Shown piece by piece: positions 25,284 to 33,023 of a stretch of DNA of 64,000 bases. The stretch lies in the NCBI RefSeq assembly GCF_007830515.1, contig NZ_VLKT01000037.1, positions 1-64,000 of the forward strand, read 5' to 3'. Position 1 is the stretch's first letter. The number at the start of each line of letters is the position of its first letter. The notes under the pieces are model-generated. The model was given only the letters and a program-made list of their open reading frames with translations. It was not told the DNA's origin and did no database searches. This DNA comes from Mesorhizobium tianshanense (lineage in GTDB: Bacteria; Pseudomonadota; Alphaproteobacteria; Rhizobiales; Rhizobiaceae). The translations under genes were made by a program, and so were the position numbers.

Positions 25284-26193
25284 GGGTCTGACCGGCAAGT
25301 GCCGCCGAGACCAGGCGTGCGAAGCGGCGTGCCGAGGGCAGGCAGCCGAAATGATTGATCGGCTCCAGCAGAGCGACACGGCCCTCGCGGACGGCCGGCA
25401 GTGCGTTCCACAGCGCATTTTCGGGCAGCGAACGGCCGACATCGGCTGGAAGCGGCGAAACGACAAGGATCGAGGCGTCGGGTACACGCGCCAGCGCCTC
25501 CAGCCCGACCGGCGCGGCGGCACTGTAGCGCGTCACGTCGGCCCAAGCGTTCTCCAAGCCGAGACGCAGCAGTACGTCGCCAAACATGGAATCCCGGCCA
25601 AAGGCGCGGAAATGGCGTGAATCGCCAAGGCTGATGACGAAGACCGGCCGCCCGGCGGCCGCTGGCAGGATGGCGCGCAACCGCGTGGTTTCGACGGCTG
25701 TCTCATCGACGTAGCGCTTCGCCTCGGCCTGTCGCCCGAGCTTTTCGCCAAGCGCCAGCGTCGCCGCTTCGGCGAGCGGATATGGCGGCGTGCCAGGTTC
25801 GTAGACCGTTTGCGCAAAGACCGGCGCTATGCGCTCAAGCATCGGGCGCTGGTATTCGTAGAAGCTGGAGATGGCGACAAGGTCTGGCGCGACGATGCGC
25901 AGCAGTTCGTAGTTGGGCGTGCCGCGCAGCCCGAGATCGGTCACCGATCGAGGCACCTCGGGCTCCACCGCCAGCTTGCGGAACTGGATCAGTTCGGTCG
26001 CCGCGACCGGCTCGATGCCGAGCGCCAGCAAGGTTTCCAGCATACCCCAGTCGATCGCGGCTACGCGCAGCGAAGCTGCTCTGGCGGCGATCGGCAGCAT
26101 GGCCGTGGCCGCCAGCGCAAGCACCTGCCTCCTGTTGGGCGGATGGTTCGTTGCCCGTGGCAGATTGTTCATCGCCCGGGACAGACTGTTCAT
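25276..26193 (-). CDS. fhuD: Iron-siderophore periplasmic binding protein (FhuD-like)
   Basis: A 305-residue helical-backbone (type III) binding protein. The N-terminus has RRQVLALAATAMLPIAARA, a possible Tat-type signal, then LRVAAIDWGMLETLLALGIEPV, GLRGTPNYELL and DLVAISSFYEYQ, as in FhuD. It delivers ferric siderophore to the fused permease. Start choice is uncertain: ATG 26193 is given, with GTG 26211 and ATG 26172 as alternatives; the 26193 and 26172 ATGs belong to a 21-bp tandem repeat. It follows the receptor gene closely and overlaps the permease by 8 bp. Confidence 0.87.
   Translation of the reverse strand: MNSLSRAMNNLPRATNHPPNRRQVLALAATAMLPIAARAASLRVAAIDWGMLETLLALGIEPVAATELIQFRKLAVEPEVPRSVTDLGLRGTPNYELLRIVAPDLVAISSFYEYQRPMLERIAPVFAQTVYEPGTPPYPLAEAATLALGEKLGRQAEAKRYVDETAVETTRLRAILPAAAGRPVFVISLGDSRHFRAFGRDSMFGDVLLRLGLENAWADVTRYSAAAPVGLEALARVPDASILVVSPLPADVGRSLPENALWNALPAVREGRVALLEPINHFGCLPSARRFARLVSAALAGQTHG
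26152..26193 (-). repeat. 21-bp tandem repeat carrying two start codons
   Basis: On the minus strand, ATGAACAGTCTGTCCCGGGC (from 26193) and ATGAACAATCTGCCACGGGC (from 26172) are tandem copies matching at 18 of the 20 bases shown; a third, decayed copy (ACGAACCATCCGCC) follows. They encode MNSLSRA-MNNLPRA-TNHPP at the start of the FhuD-like protein. Confidence 0.75.
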
Positions 26194-26215
26194 CGCCGAG
26201 GTCTTTGGCACAAAA

Positions 26216-28402
26216 CTACCAAGTCATATGAGCCTTCAACTTGAACGACCGGCTCTCCCCGTAAGAGCAGGTCGCGAGCGTCTGGCAGCTTGCCACATAG
26301 GTCTTGTCGAAGAGATTTGTGATGTTCAGGTCGACGCCCCATTTCTCCTTTTCGTAGCCGACCTTCAGGTCGGCCAGCGTAACGGCCGGCACCTTTGCCG
26401 TGTTCTCGTTGTCGGCCCATGAGGAGCCGATATAGCGCAGGCCGGCGCCGACCGAGATGCCGTCATACCAGCTGCCACGCAAGGTGTAGTCGAAGGACGC
26501 CGAGGCCATGATTTCAGGCACGATGTAAGGCGTCTTGCCGATGAGGGCAGGGTCGTCGTTCTTGGTGAAGTCGATATCGTAGGCGGTCAGCGCCGCGGTC
26601 AGCCTGAGATCCTCGGTGACGTTCACCTTGCCTTCCAGCTCCACGCCGCGCGAGCGAATCTCGTCGGCCTGGATCTGGGCATTAGGATCGGTATCGCTTG
26701 CCATGGCCACGTTCTGGCGTGTGAGCTCGAAGAGCGACAGGGTGAACAGGCCGTTGATGAAGGTTGGCTCATATTTGATGCCAACCTCGTACTGGACGCC
26801 CGCTTCCGGCTTGAACAGATCGCCGTTCGCGTCGGTTCCGATGATCGGATTGAAGAAGGTGGCGACGCTGGCATAGGGAGTGATGCCGTTGCCGAACTCA
26901 TAAGCGAGGCCAGCGCGGCCAGAGAAATCGCCGCCGGTCCTGCTCTCGGTGCTGGAGGCCGCGCTGTAGTAAGTCGGGCGGTTGTCGGCTTCGAGCCAGG
27001 CGCGGTCATAGCGGCCGTTCAGCGTCACCAGCCAGCCATCTGCGAAGCGGAGCTGGTCCTGGGCGTAGAAGCCGAGCTGTTTTTGCGTCAGATCCTGGTT
27101 GAGATAGCTGACGCGAGGCGTCAACGTCGAGCCATAGATGGGGTCGAAGGCATCGATGGGATTGTCATTGAGGGGATCGTAGAGGCCCGACGACTGCACA
27201 TGGTCGATGTTGTAATATTTGAAGTCCACGCCGACGAGGATCGTATGTTCGACCGGACCGGTCTCGACCTTGCCCTCGATCTGATTGTCCAGGAGGAAGG
27301 TCATCGCCTGTGTGTCATGGTCGAAATTAATACGGGCCAGATCGGTGGGCCCTCCGGTGGACGACCAGCCGTTCGGGTAGACCAGGACCTCTTTAACATC
27401 GGCGGCCGCGAAGCGGGCGTTGGAACGAACGGTCCAGTCATTGTCGAACGTGTGCTCGAACTCGTAGCCGATCGAACCCTGTTCGCGCTTGTAGAGATCG
27501 ATATCCGGTTCCGTGAAATTGGCGTCGCGGTCGATGCGTCCGTAGTTCACACCGCCGACAATTCTGTCGACGACGGTACCTTCGTAGGGCAGGAAACTGC
27601 CGCCATTGTGGTTCTCGTCGATGTGGCTGTAGTTGGCCAGCACGGTCAGCCTGGTCTGCTCGTCGGGCTGCCAGGTGATGCTTGGCGAGATGAAGCCGCG
27701 CCAGCCATCCTGGAGGTCGCTATAGGTATCGCCGCCGGCGACGCGGCCGTTGACGCGGTAGCTGACCACGCCGTCGCTAGCCACGTCGCCAATGTCGAAG
27801 CCGAGATAGACGTTGCCGGCGTCGTTGACGCCGGTCTCGACATAACGCTGCCTGCCGTCGGGGCGCTTGCTGACATAGTTGACGATGCCGCCCGGATTGC
27901 TGCCGCCATAAAGCACGGAGGCTGGGCCCTTCAGCACTTCGATGCGCTCGAGCCCGAAGGAATCGACATAGAAGCCGCCGTAGCCGTAGCTGAAGAGTTG
28001 CAGTCCATCCATGTAGACGCCGGTGGCGGTCGCCTGGAAGCCGCGGATGAACATCCAGTTGGTGTCGCTGTCGGGGCCGAAGGGCTGAGTGAAGACGCCA
28101 GCCGTGTATCGCAGCGACTCGTCGATCTTCTGGGCGCCCTGATCGTCGATTTCCTGCCGGCCGATAACCGAGACGGATTGCGGGATTTCGGTCAGTTTGG
28201 TCGCGGTTTTGGAGCCGGTCTTTGTCTCCTTGGCGACGACGCCGTCGACCGGCCCGGTCGCGCTGTCGCCGGCCTCGCCCTCGACCACCACAGGTTCGAG
28301 CTGGGTGCTGTTTTGCACATCTTGTGCGAAGGCGGTGATGGGCGGGATCATGGCAATGGCGGCGCCTGCCAAAAGCAGCTTCATCCGGCAGATTCTGTTC
28401 AT
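26216..28402 (-). CDS. TonB-dependent siderophore receptor (FhuA/FoxA-like)
   Basis: A 728-residue outer-membrane receptor. A signal peptide (cleaved near residue 26, ITAFAQ) precedes a TonB-box-like segment (LEPVVVEGE), a plug domain about 65-170 with LTEIPQSVSVIGRQEI, YTAGVFTQPFG, FIRGF and ERIEVLKGPASVLYGGSNPGG, then a 22-strand barrel ending in KLKAHMTW with the terminal aromatic residue needed for assembly. The SVLYG and NPGG motifs place it among siderophore receptors rather than B12 or metal receptors; hydroxamates such as ferrichrome are likely but not proven. It lies 46 bp after an AraC gene and leads the uptake operon. Confidence 0.92.
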   Translation of the reverse strand: MNRICRMKLLLAGAAIAMIPPITAFAQDVQNSTQLEPVVVEGEAGDSATGPVDGVVAKETKTGSKTATKLTEIPQSVSVIGRQEIDDQGAQKIDESLRYTAGVFTQPFGPDSDTNWMFIRGFQATATGVYMDGLQLFSYGYGGFYVDSFGLERIEVLKGPASVLYGGSNPGGIVNYVSKRPDGRQRYVETGVNDAGNVYLGFDIGDVASDGVVSYRVNGRVAGGDTYSDLQDGWRGFISPSITWQPDEQTRLTVLANYSHIDENHNGGSFLPYEGTVVDRIVGGVNYGRIDRDANFTEPDIDLYKREQGSIGYEFEHTFDNDWTVRSNARFAAADVKEVLVYPNGWSSTGGPTDLARINFDHDTQAMTFLLDNQIEGKVETGPVEHTILVGVDFKYYNIDHVQSSGLYDPLNDNPIDAFDPIYGSTLTPRVSYLNQDLTQKQLGFYAQDQLRFADGWLVTLNGRYDRAWLEADNRPTYYSAASSTESRTGGDFSGRAGLAYEFGNGITPYASVATFFNPIIGTDANGDLFKPEAGVQYEVGIKYEPTFINGLFTLSLFELTRQNVAMASDTDPNAQIQADEIRSRGVELEGKVNVTEDLRLTAALTAYDIDFTKNDDPALIGKTPYIVPEIMASASFDYTLRGSWYDGISVGAGLRYIGSSWADNENTAKVPAVTLADLKVGYEKEKWGVDLNITNLFDKTYVASCQTLATCSYGESRSFKLKAHMTW

Positions 28403-28428
28403 AAGGCAAACCCCAGGTTCTCGAAACG

Positions 28429-28460
28429 CATATACCTGACTGTTTACCTCAGCTTATATG
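28429..28460 (-). promoter_or_regulatory. Candidate regulator site before the receptor gene
   Basis: The 46-bp gap between the AraC and receptor genes contains CATATA (28429-28434) and TATATG (28455-28460) as an outer inverted repeat, enclosing two AGGTA-type half sites on the minus strand. This may be where the AraC protein acts, but the gap is too short to hold a full promoter plus operator without overlapping the AraC coding end. Confidence 0.3.
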
Positions 28461-29462
28461 TGGGTCATTGGATGGATTTGAGTGGTTTGTCGGTTTTTGT
28501 CCCAAAAGGCGGACATTGCGACTTGATGTTGCGGAAATAAGCGCGTCGCGCCCATTGCCGGCGCTCTTCATCCATGCGCCAGGCGTCAATCCGACGATGG
28601 ACTTGAACACTCGCGTCAGGTGAGCCTGATCGAAAAAGCCGGTCGCTTCGGCGATATCACCGAGCGAGACCGGTTCATGTACCATCATGGTCTGGATTTT
28701 CCGAACCCGTGCCTGCATCTGCCAACGGTGCGGCGGTATACCGGTAGCCGCCTTGAATGCGTGGCTTGTGGCGGTTTCCGACAGGCCGATGAGCGCAGCA
28801 AGATTGGCGAGACGGATCTTGCCCAGGCAATGCGCGTCGATGTAGTCGGTGACCAGGCGCAGCTTCCGACGAGACAGCGGCGTGCGGCGCCGCTGTCCGC
28901 CCGGTTGGCCGATTTCGAAAAGTCCGGCGAACAATGCGTTCAGCAAGCCCTCGCCATAGAGATCGTGCATCGGCTGGCCGCTGTCGCATTCGGCCGCGAT
29001 CAGGCCGGCAAGCGTGGCGATCCGGTCGTCGCGAAACTGAAAGCGCGACACATGCAAGGCGTCGCTGTCCAGGCTGCCGCCGAAGCGACGCGTCAGCGCT
29101 GCCTCGTCGAAATGCAGATCGAGATGCTTGATGCGGCGCAGGCCCTCGACCCTGCCTCTGATGGGCACTCCGGCCGGTATGTAAGCCATGGAAAATGCCC
29201 GGTCATGACGGCGCAAATCGCCCCGCGCTCCTTCGACGAAAAAGGCGCCTTCGCCGTCCACATCCAGCGCGACGAAGAGCCGGGGGTCGGGAGAGACATA
29301 ATAGCCTTCCGCTCGCTCCCCGCACGCAACGTCCCAGAGGTCGGCGACAACGCCGTCCCAGACATGCCCTTTGAGGCCGCCAATGACGGAAAAACCCTGA
29401 ATGCGACTTTCCATGCGTGGGGCGAAAGCCACTTCCCGTTTCCCTGTAATGGCATTATCCAT
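28449..29462 (-). CDS. AraC-family regulator of the siderophore operon
   Basis: A 337-residue activator with an N-terminal ligand-binding part (about 1-215) and a C-terminal pair of helix-turn-helix motifs (about 220-320): LANLAALIGLSETATSHAFKA with GIPPHRWQMQARV, then SLGDIAEATGFFDQAHLTRVFK with VGLTPGAWMK. AraC proteins next to TonB receptor genes, such as PchR, commonly bind the imported ferric siderophore and activate its receptor gene; that role is inferred from position. The tail after about residue 315 (rich in Asn/Ser) is unusually long and may be disordered. Confidence 0.87.
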   Translation of the reverse strand: MDNAITGKREVAFAPRMESRIQGFSVIGGLKGHVWDGVVADLWDVACGERAEGYYVSPDPRLFVALDVDGEGAFFVEGARGDLRRHDRAFSMAYIPAGVPIRGRVEGLRRIKHLDLHFDEAALTRRFGGSLDSDALHVSRFQFRDDRIATLAGLIAAECDSGQPMHDLYGEGLLNALFAGLFEIGQPGGQRRRTPLSRRKLRLVTDYIDAHCLGKIRLANLAALIGLSETATSHAFKAATGIPPHRWQMQARVRKIQTMMVHEPVSLGDIAEATGFFDQAHLTRVFKSIVGLTPGAWMKSAGNGRDALISATSSRNVRLLGQKPTNHSNPSNDPHIS

Positions 29463-29578
29463 TCGCCTTGATATATTTCATGATAGAAATTATCAAGTTT
29501 TTGTGGGATCAACAGGAATGCAGCACCCGAGCCGAGGGCACCGCGCTCGTTGGCGCTCTCACAAACAGCTTGCGAGTA

Positions 29579-30256
29579 TTACTCGATCAGCAGCAAGCCG
29601 CGCTTTTTGTCGCCATCGCTATCGATTGTGTCCATGGCTGAGAACAGGCGCTCACGCTCGATCAGCCAGGGTTTGTAGTCCTCGTTCACATCGAGGACGA
29701 AGACCATGTCCTCGGCCTCCAAATATCCTCCGATCGGGGAAAAATGGCCAACGCCTGCGCCGAAAATCTTCTCACGGGTAAAGTTGACGATGTAACGGCG
29801 GCCGGGGTCATTGGCGCGCTTCATGTGCTCGCGAAACGTGTCGGCGCTGAGATTGCGAAGCACCGAGACTTTCCGCTTGGTATTGGTTCGAGCGACCTCG
29901 GCCACTTCGTCCAGCGTAAGCCCGACGATGCAAAAGCCGGTCCAACACTTTCCGGTTCCATCGAGGACTTCGGCTTCGGTTGTCTCCTCCTCGCCGATTG
30001 AGCGGAATGCGTTTGCAATGCTTGCCGGGCCGCAGCGCGACCCGTTTGATTGCCATGTAAGCTCGGCATTGAACGTGGCTGCCACAGGCAGCTTCCAGGC
30101 GCTGTCAATCAATTCAGGGGTGCGGGTAACCGACGACTGTATTGCGTCTCGCGAAACTCTGGACTGGCCAGCAATCAAAAGCGCGGCGCCGCCCAGCAGG
30201 CCGACGACGGCAATCACACTGCTGACAATCACACCGAAAGCGAGACTGCGCCTCAT
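29579..30256 (-). CDS. Phytochelatin-synthase-like cysteine peptidase, membrane-anchored
   Basis: A 225-residue protein with an N-terminal hydrophobic helix (residues about 8-30, an anchor or signal) and a papain-like phytochelatin synthase domain. The catalytic triad is readable: Cys75 in NGSRCGPASIANAF, His171 in GVGHFSPIGGY and Asp189 in MVFVLDVNEDY, with spacings close to plant enzymes. Bacterial single-domain forms generally cleave glutathione to gamma-Glu-Cys rather than make long phytochelatins. ATG 30256 gives the hydrophobic N-terminus; an upstream in-frame start at 30289 is less likely. It sits beside copper-related genes, consistent with a metal or thiol stress role. Confidence 0.87.
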   Translation of the reverse strand: MRRSLAFGVIVSSVIAVVGLLGGAALLIAGQSRVSRDAIQSSVTRTPELIDSAWKLPVAATFNAELTWQSNGSRCGPASIANAFRSIGEEETTEAEVLDGTGKCWTGFCIVGLTLDEVAEVARTNTKRKVSVLRNLSADTFREHMKRANDPGRRYIVNFTREKIFGAGVGHFSPIGGYLEAEDMVFVLDVNEDYKPWLIERERLFSAMDTIDSDGDKKRGLLLIE

Positions 30257-30375
30257 TGCTGGACCTCGGGGCAGGCAGCAACGGGACAATGAAGAAAAGG
30301 CACCGCAACGTCAATCAGCGCCGCGCCCCGCCAGTCAGCCATCCGGTGCGACAGATCTCGTGGATCGGTCGGCCT

Positions 30376-30930
30376 TCACAGGGCCTTCTGCCGGAACTTC
30401 GAATGACAATCCGAGCAATCCTGCAGGATAAGATGCAGGAGGTGCTCGGCGGGAAGTTTGGCTGGATCGGCTTCCGCGGCAGCCGGCCGCTTGCCAAGCA
30501 GGCTGCCGCCGCCCATCGCTAGGCCGGGACCCATCCTCATGTCGTCGGTAATGCCGGGCGGCGCCCGCTCGGCCTTGGCGGCCAGCGTGGTGGCCAGCGT
30601 CGCGATGTGACGGGCCAGCGCCTCGAATTCCGGACGAGCCTGATCGATTTCCAACTTGGCGCCCGAAGGCGCACCCAATGTCGCGCTGGGAAATTCCGCA
30701 ACCAGGGCAGGGCCGGCACGGGCGCGAATGGTCTCGACCGCCGCCTTGAAGGCAGCGGCGTCATAGGCCTGCTTGCCGTCGAACATCCCGGCGATTGTCT
30801 TGGCCGCCGCAGCCATCTCCTTCATCGACGCCTGGCGCGCCTTGACGGTTGCATCGCGGCCGGCGTGCGTTGCGGCGACCGCGACGGAAACGAAGGCAAG
30901 CGAGAGCATCGCTGCGGCGGCCCATTTCAC
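30376..30930 (-). CDS. Cytochrome c' family (class II) protein
   Basis: A 184-residue exported haem protein. GTG 30930 overlaps the cueR stop (GTGA), with GGGAGAAGG upstream, and gives VKWAAAAMLSLAFVSVAVAA, a signal peptide. The mature part is helical, with RQASMKEMAAAAKTIAGM near residue 35, the position of the axial haem ligand region in cytochromes c', and the C-terminal haem-binding CSDCHSKFR (CxxCH). The long frame to 31143 in the same phase is not native. Cytochromes c' bind NO or handle electrons in the periplasm. Co-expression with a copper sensor is unusual. Confidence 0.85.
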   Translation of the reverse strand: MKWAAAAMLSLAFVSVAVAATHAGRDATVKARQASMKEMAAAAKTIAGMFDGKQAYDAAAFKAAVETIRARAGPALVAEFPSATLGAPSGAKLEIDQARPEFEALARHIATLATTLAAKAERAPPGITDDMRMGPGLAMGGGSLLGKRPAAAEADPAKLPAEHLLHLILQDCSDCHSKFRQKAL

Positions 30931-31325
30931 TGGACCATGCCTTCTCCCGCCAGTTCGTCGATGATCGGACAGTCCGGCCGCTCGTCGCCATGGCAGTGCT
31001 CGACCAAATGATGCAGCAGATGGCGCAATCCGGCCAGTTCGGCGATCTTCCTGTCGATCTCCACCAGTTTGGCTTCGGCAATGGCCTTGACGTCGGCGCT
31101 CTCGCGGTTCCTGTCGTGGTAAAGCGACAGCAACTGGCGGCACTCGTCGACTGAAAATCCCAGGCTGCGCGAGCGCTGCAGAAACCGCAAGCGGTGGATG
31201 TCGGCTACCGAGTAGTCGCGATAGCCATTGTCCGTCCGGGCCGGGCGCACAAGGCCGATGTCCTCGTAGTAGCGTATCGTCTTGGACGGCAGGCCGGATT
31301 TTTCGGAAGCGATGCCGATGTTCAT
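30927..31325 (-). CDS. cueR: Cu(I)-responsive MerR-family regulator CueR
   Basis: A 132-residue metalloregulator. The DNA-binding domain opens with MNIGIASEKSGLPSKTIRYY and has the wing DIGLVRPARTDNGYRDY; a dimerisation helix (about 80-108) leads to the metal loop, with Cys111 and Cys119 (CHGDERPDC) and Ser76, the exact residue set of Cu(I)-binding CueR (Ser77, Cys112, Cys120 in E. coli). It distorts promoters with overlong spacers in response to Cu(I), Ag(I) or Au(I). A perfect CueR-type operator with a 19-bp spacer lies just upstream, so it is autoregulated along with the cytochrome gene it overlaps. Confidence 0.93.
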   Translation of the reverse strand: MNIGIASEKSGLPSKTIRYYEDIGLVRPARTDNGYRDYSVADIHRLRFLQRSRSLGFSVDECRQLLSLYHDRNRESADVKAIAEAKLVEIDRKIAELAGLRHLLHHLVEHCHGDERPDCPIIDELAGEGMVQ

Positions 31326-31349
31326 GATGGAAACCTCCTGGTCAGCCGG

Positions 31350-31380
31350 AAAGTAAACCTTCCTGTGGCTGGAAGGTCAA
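31350..31380 (-). promoter_or_regulatory. CueR operator within a 19-bp-spaced promoter
   Basis: A perfect dyad, ACCTTCC-N7-GGAAGGT, occupies 31357-31377. On the minus strand it lies between a -35 element TTGACC (31380-31375) and a -10 element TACTTT (31355-31350), separated by exactly 19 bp. The dyad sequence and the overlong spacer match known CueR-controlled promoters. It reads into cueR, whose ATG is 25 bases downstream. Confidence 0.85.
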
Positions 31381-31437
31381 CCCGGCGCGGCAATTTGGAT
31401 GCCCCGCCGCAGCCGTCCGGGATAGCGCTTTGCCCCT

Positions 31438-31878
31438 TTACTCCGTCGCATAGACGGTGGGCGCCTTGCCGTCCTTGGTGAAGGCGTAGATCGTCCAGGT
31501 CTCGGCTTTCTCGCCGCCCATGCCTGGCGTGCCGGCCGGCATGCCGGCCAGCGTGATGCCTGTTATGGCGGGTCGTTCGGTCAGCAGCTTCCTGACGATA
31601 TCGACCGGCACATGGCCGTCGACGACGTAGCCGTCGAACATCAGCGTGTGACAGCCTTCGAGGTCGGCAGGCACGCCGGCGTCGCTGCTGATCTGGGATA
31701 GATTGTCGACCGGCTTGATGTCGACCTTGAAGCCGTTCTGTTCGAGATAGGCTGCATAAGCCTCGCAACAGCTGCACTCCGGGTTCTTGTACATGATGGC
31801 GTTGATGGTCGCGGCGAGTGCAGGCGTCGGCGTTGCAATTGCGAGGGCGAAAGCGGCGAAGGCGTAGGTCGGTTTCAT
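31438..31878 (-). CDS. DUF411 exported protein, probable copper-related
   Basis: A 146-residue protein with a signal peptide (MKPTYAFAAFALAIATPTPALA) and a DUF411 domain: NAIMYKNPECSCCEAYAAYL with the CxxC pair, LEGCHTLMFDGYVVDGHVP, and LAGMPAGTPGMGG, which is Met-rich. DUF411 proteins are small periplasmic proteins often found among copper and silver resistance genes, probably as metal binders or chaperones. It starts at ATG 31878 behind AAGGAGAAC. It lies directly upstream of the cueR promoter on the same strand, so it is likely a separate transcript. Confidence 0.88.
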   Translation of the reverse strand: MKPTYAFAAFALAIATPTPALAATINAIMYKNPECSCCEAYAAYLEQNGFKVDIKPVDNLSQISSDAGVPADLEGCHTLMFDGYVVDGHVPVDIVRKLLTERPAITGITLAGMPAGTPGMGGEKAETWTIYAFTKDGKAPTVYATE

Positions 31879-31909
31879 TGCAGTTCTCCTTGGTTGAATG
31901 AAAAAAGCT

Positions 31910-32035
31910 TTACGTCGCGCGGAACAAGGTCATGTGGCGGCCATCGCCGCAACGGGAAACCTGCGGCGTGAAATCAAATGGCTGAGATCGGAATTCACCC
32001 TTATGTCCTTTGCGATCTCGATCGACGGCGAGCAT
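31910..32035 (-). CDS. Doubtful small ORF between DUF411 and Cys-rich genes
   Basis: A 41-codon frame (MLAVDRDRKGHKGEF...) whose end, PQVSRCGDGRHMTLFRAT, looks protein-like, but there is no convincing ribosome site and no recognised family. It could be the end of a decayed gene. The frame is open upstream to 32110. Confidence 0.22.
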   Translation of the reverse strand: MLAVDRDRKGHKGEFRSQPFDFTPQVSRCGDGRHMTLFRAT

Positions 32036-32136
32036 CTCGACATCGATTGACCCTGCTGTCCGCGCCCGCCCACGCCGCAGTGAGCGCGGTGGGCGATCGA
32101 GCGCCGGCAATCAGCCGCAGGACGGCTGAAACGGCG

Positions 32137-32532
32137 TCAGATCAGATCGCTGGATTTTGGAGGGGATGGGTCGGGCAGGGAGCTTCGCCCGTGAAGGAGC
32201 GGGGTCGGTAGCGCCGACGGCTGCTCCACCCGCGGCGCCGTCGTCACGGCGAGGTCTTGCGGCAGCACCGCGAGCACCGGCGCGATACAGGTCGTCGAAC
32301 ATTGCATCCGGTTGTCGTCGTCGTCCGCGCTCTCGGGGCATGCCTTGCAGTCGCCAGCCTGGTCGGGGGACATGGTCATGTCCGCGTCGGGGTGCATGGC
32401 CATGGCGTTGTCCGACGTCGTCGTCATCTTGGCCGACATGACGCTCGCCTGTGCGCCGGCAAGGCCGAACCCCGCGGTCAAGAAAACCGCGAGCAGCATG
32501 ACAAGGAATTGCTTTGACGACCAGCATGCCAT
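32137..32532 (-). CDS. Cys/Asp/Met-rich exported small protein, metal-related in context
   Basis: A 131-residue protein. ATG 32532 gives MACWSSKQFLVMLLAVFLTA, a signal-peptide-like helix, followed by a Met- and Asp-rich stretch (AMAMHPDADMTMSPDQ), then DCKACPESADDDDNRMQC and STTCIAP, with four cysteines within about 25 residues, and a Pro/Ser-rich tail. The pattern resembles DUF2946-type exported proteins of copper clusters, but I cannot assign a family firmly. Acidic and Met/Cys-rich segments suit metal binding. A longer frame to 32652 is available but its extra residues precede the membrane helix and look non-native. Confidence 0.6.
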   Translation of the reverse strand: MACWSSKQFLVMLLAVFLTAGFGLAGAQASVMSAKMTTTSDNAMAMHPDADMTMSPDQAGDCKACPESADDDDNRMQCSTTCIAPVLAVLPQDLAVTTAPRVEQPSALPTPLLHGRSSLPDPSPPKSSDLI

Positions 32533-32654
32533 CCACTCAGGCTGACTGCAAAAAGCGGCTTTTGCAAGTCCCGATGAGGCGATGGTGCGGACGGAATGCT
32601 GGCGCACACCGCAAATGGGCGCGGCCTTTTTCCGGTTTCCATGGAACAACATCC

Positions 32655-32757
32655 GCCGGCGGCGGTTGGAAGCACAGTCGTTCTACTCCAGCGACTCAGA
32701 AAGCCGTTCGCTTCGGCTTCGGACCAGGCCCCGCGTTTCCTCCCCGCGGGGCCTTTT
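32655..32757 (+). ncRNA. Candidate trans-acting small RNA
   Basis: A plus-strand stretch without a reading frame ends in a strong intrinsic terminator at 32727-32757, yet no plus-strand gene lies upstream that it could terminate. Before it, AGCCG-N7-CGGCT (about 32701-32717) forms a smaller hairpin. The terminator loop TTTCCTCC is pyrimidine-rich and complementary to ribosome binding sites, a feature of alphaproteobacterial regulatory RNAs. The 5' end is a guess. Confidence 0.35.
32727..32757 (+). terminator. Rho-independent terminator
   Basis: GGCCCCGCG (32727-32735) pairs perfectly with CGCGGGGCC (32745-32753) and is followed by TTTT. Nine G:C-rich pairs plus a U run make a standard intrinsic terminator reading rightward. 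Confidence 0.75.
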
Positions 32758-33023
32758 CTGTCGCTGCAGGAATTTTCACGGAATTAGGTACATTCCCAGA
32801 AAGGGCCGCGCGCAGCCGCGCCATGTCGGGTTTTCCGCGCGGGCCATCGGAGCTCTCCCATTGGTCGGTCAAATGCCTAACTCTGCGAACCGCTGCGTAG
32901 TTCCGCCGACGCGTGCCGCAATGCCGGCCAGCGAGCGACTATGAACTTGCGTGACCTCTAATATGAGAGCACAGTTCGAAAAGGGTGGAGGGAAAACAGC
33001 TCAAGGCAATCGGGAGGAAAGCC

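Larger units (their letters stand above)
32533..33023. other. 491-bp gap with an orphan terminator
   Basis: No convincing protein-coding frame is seen on either strand; overlapping plus-strand frames at 32514-32944 are short and contradictory. The gap contains the candidate small RNA and terminator at 32655-32757 and the leader of the flavin oxidase gene. Confidence 0.55.
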
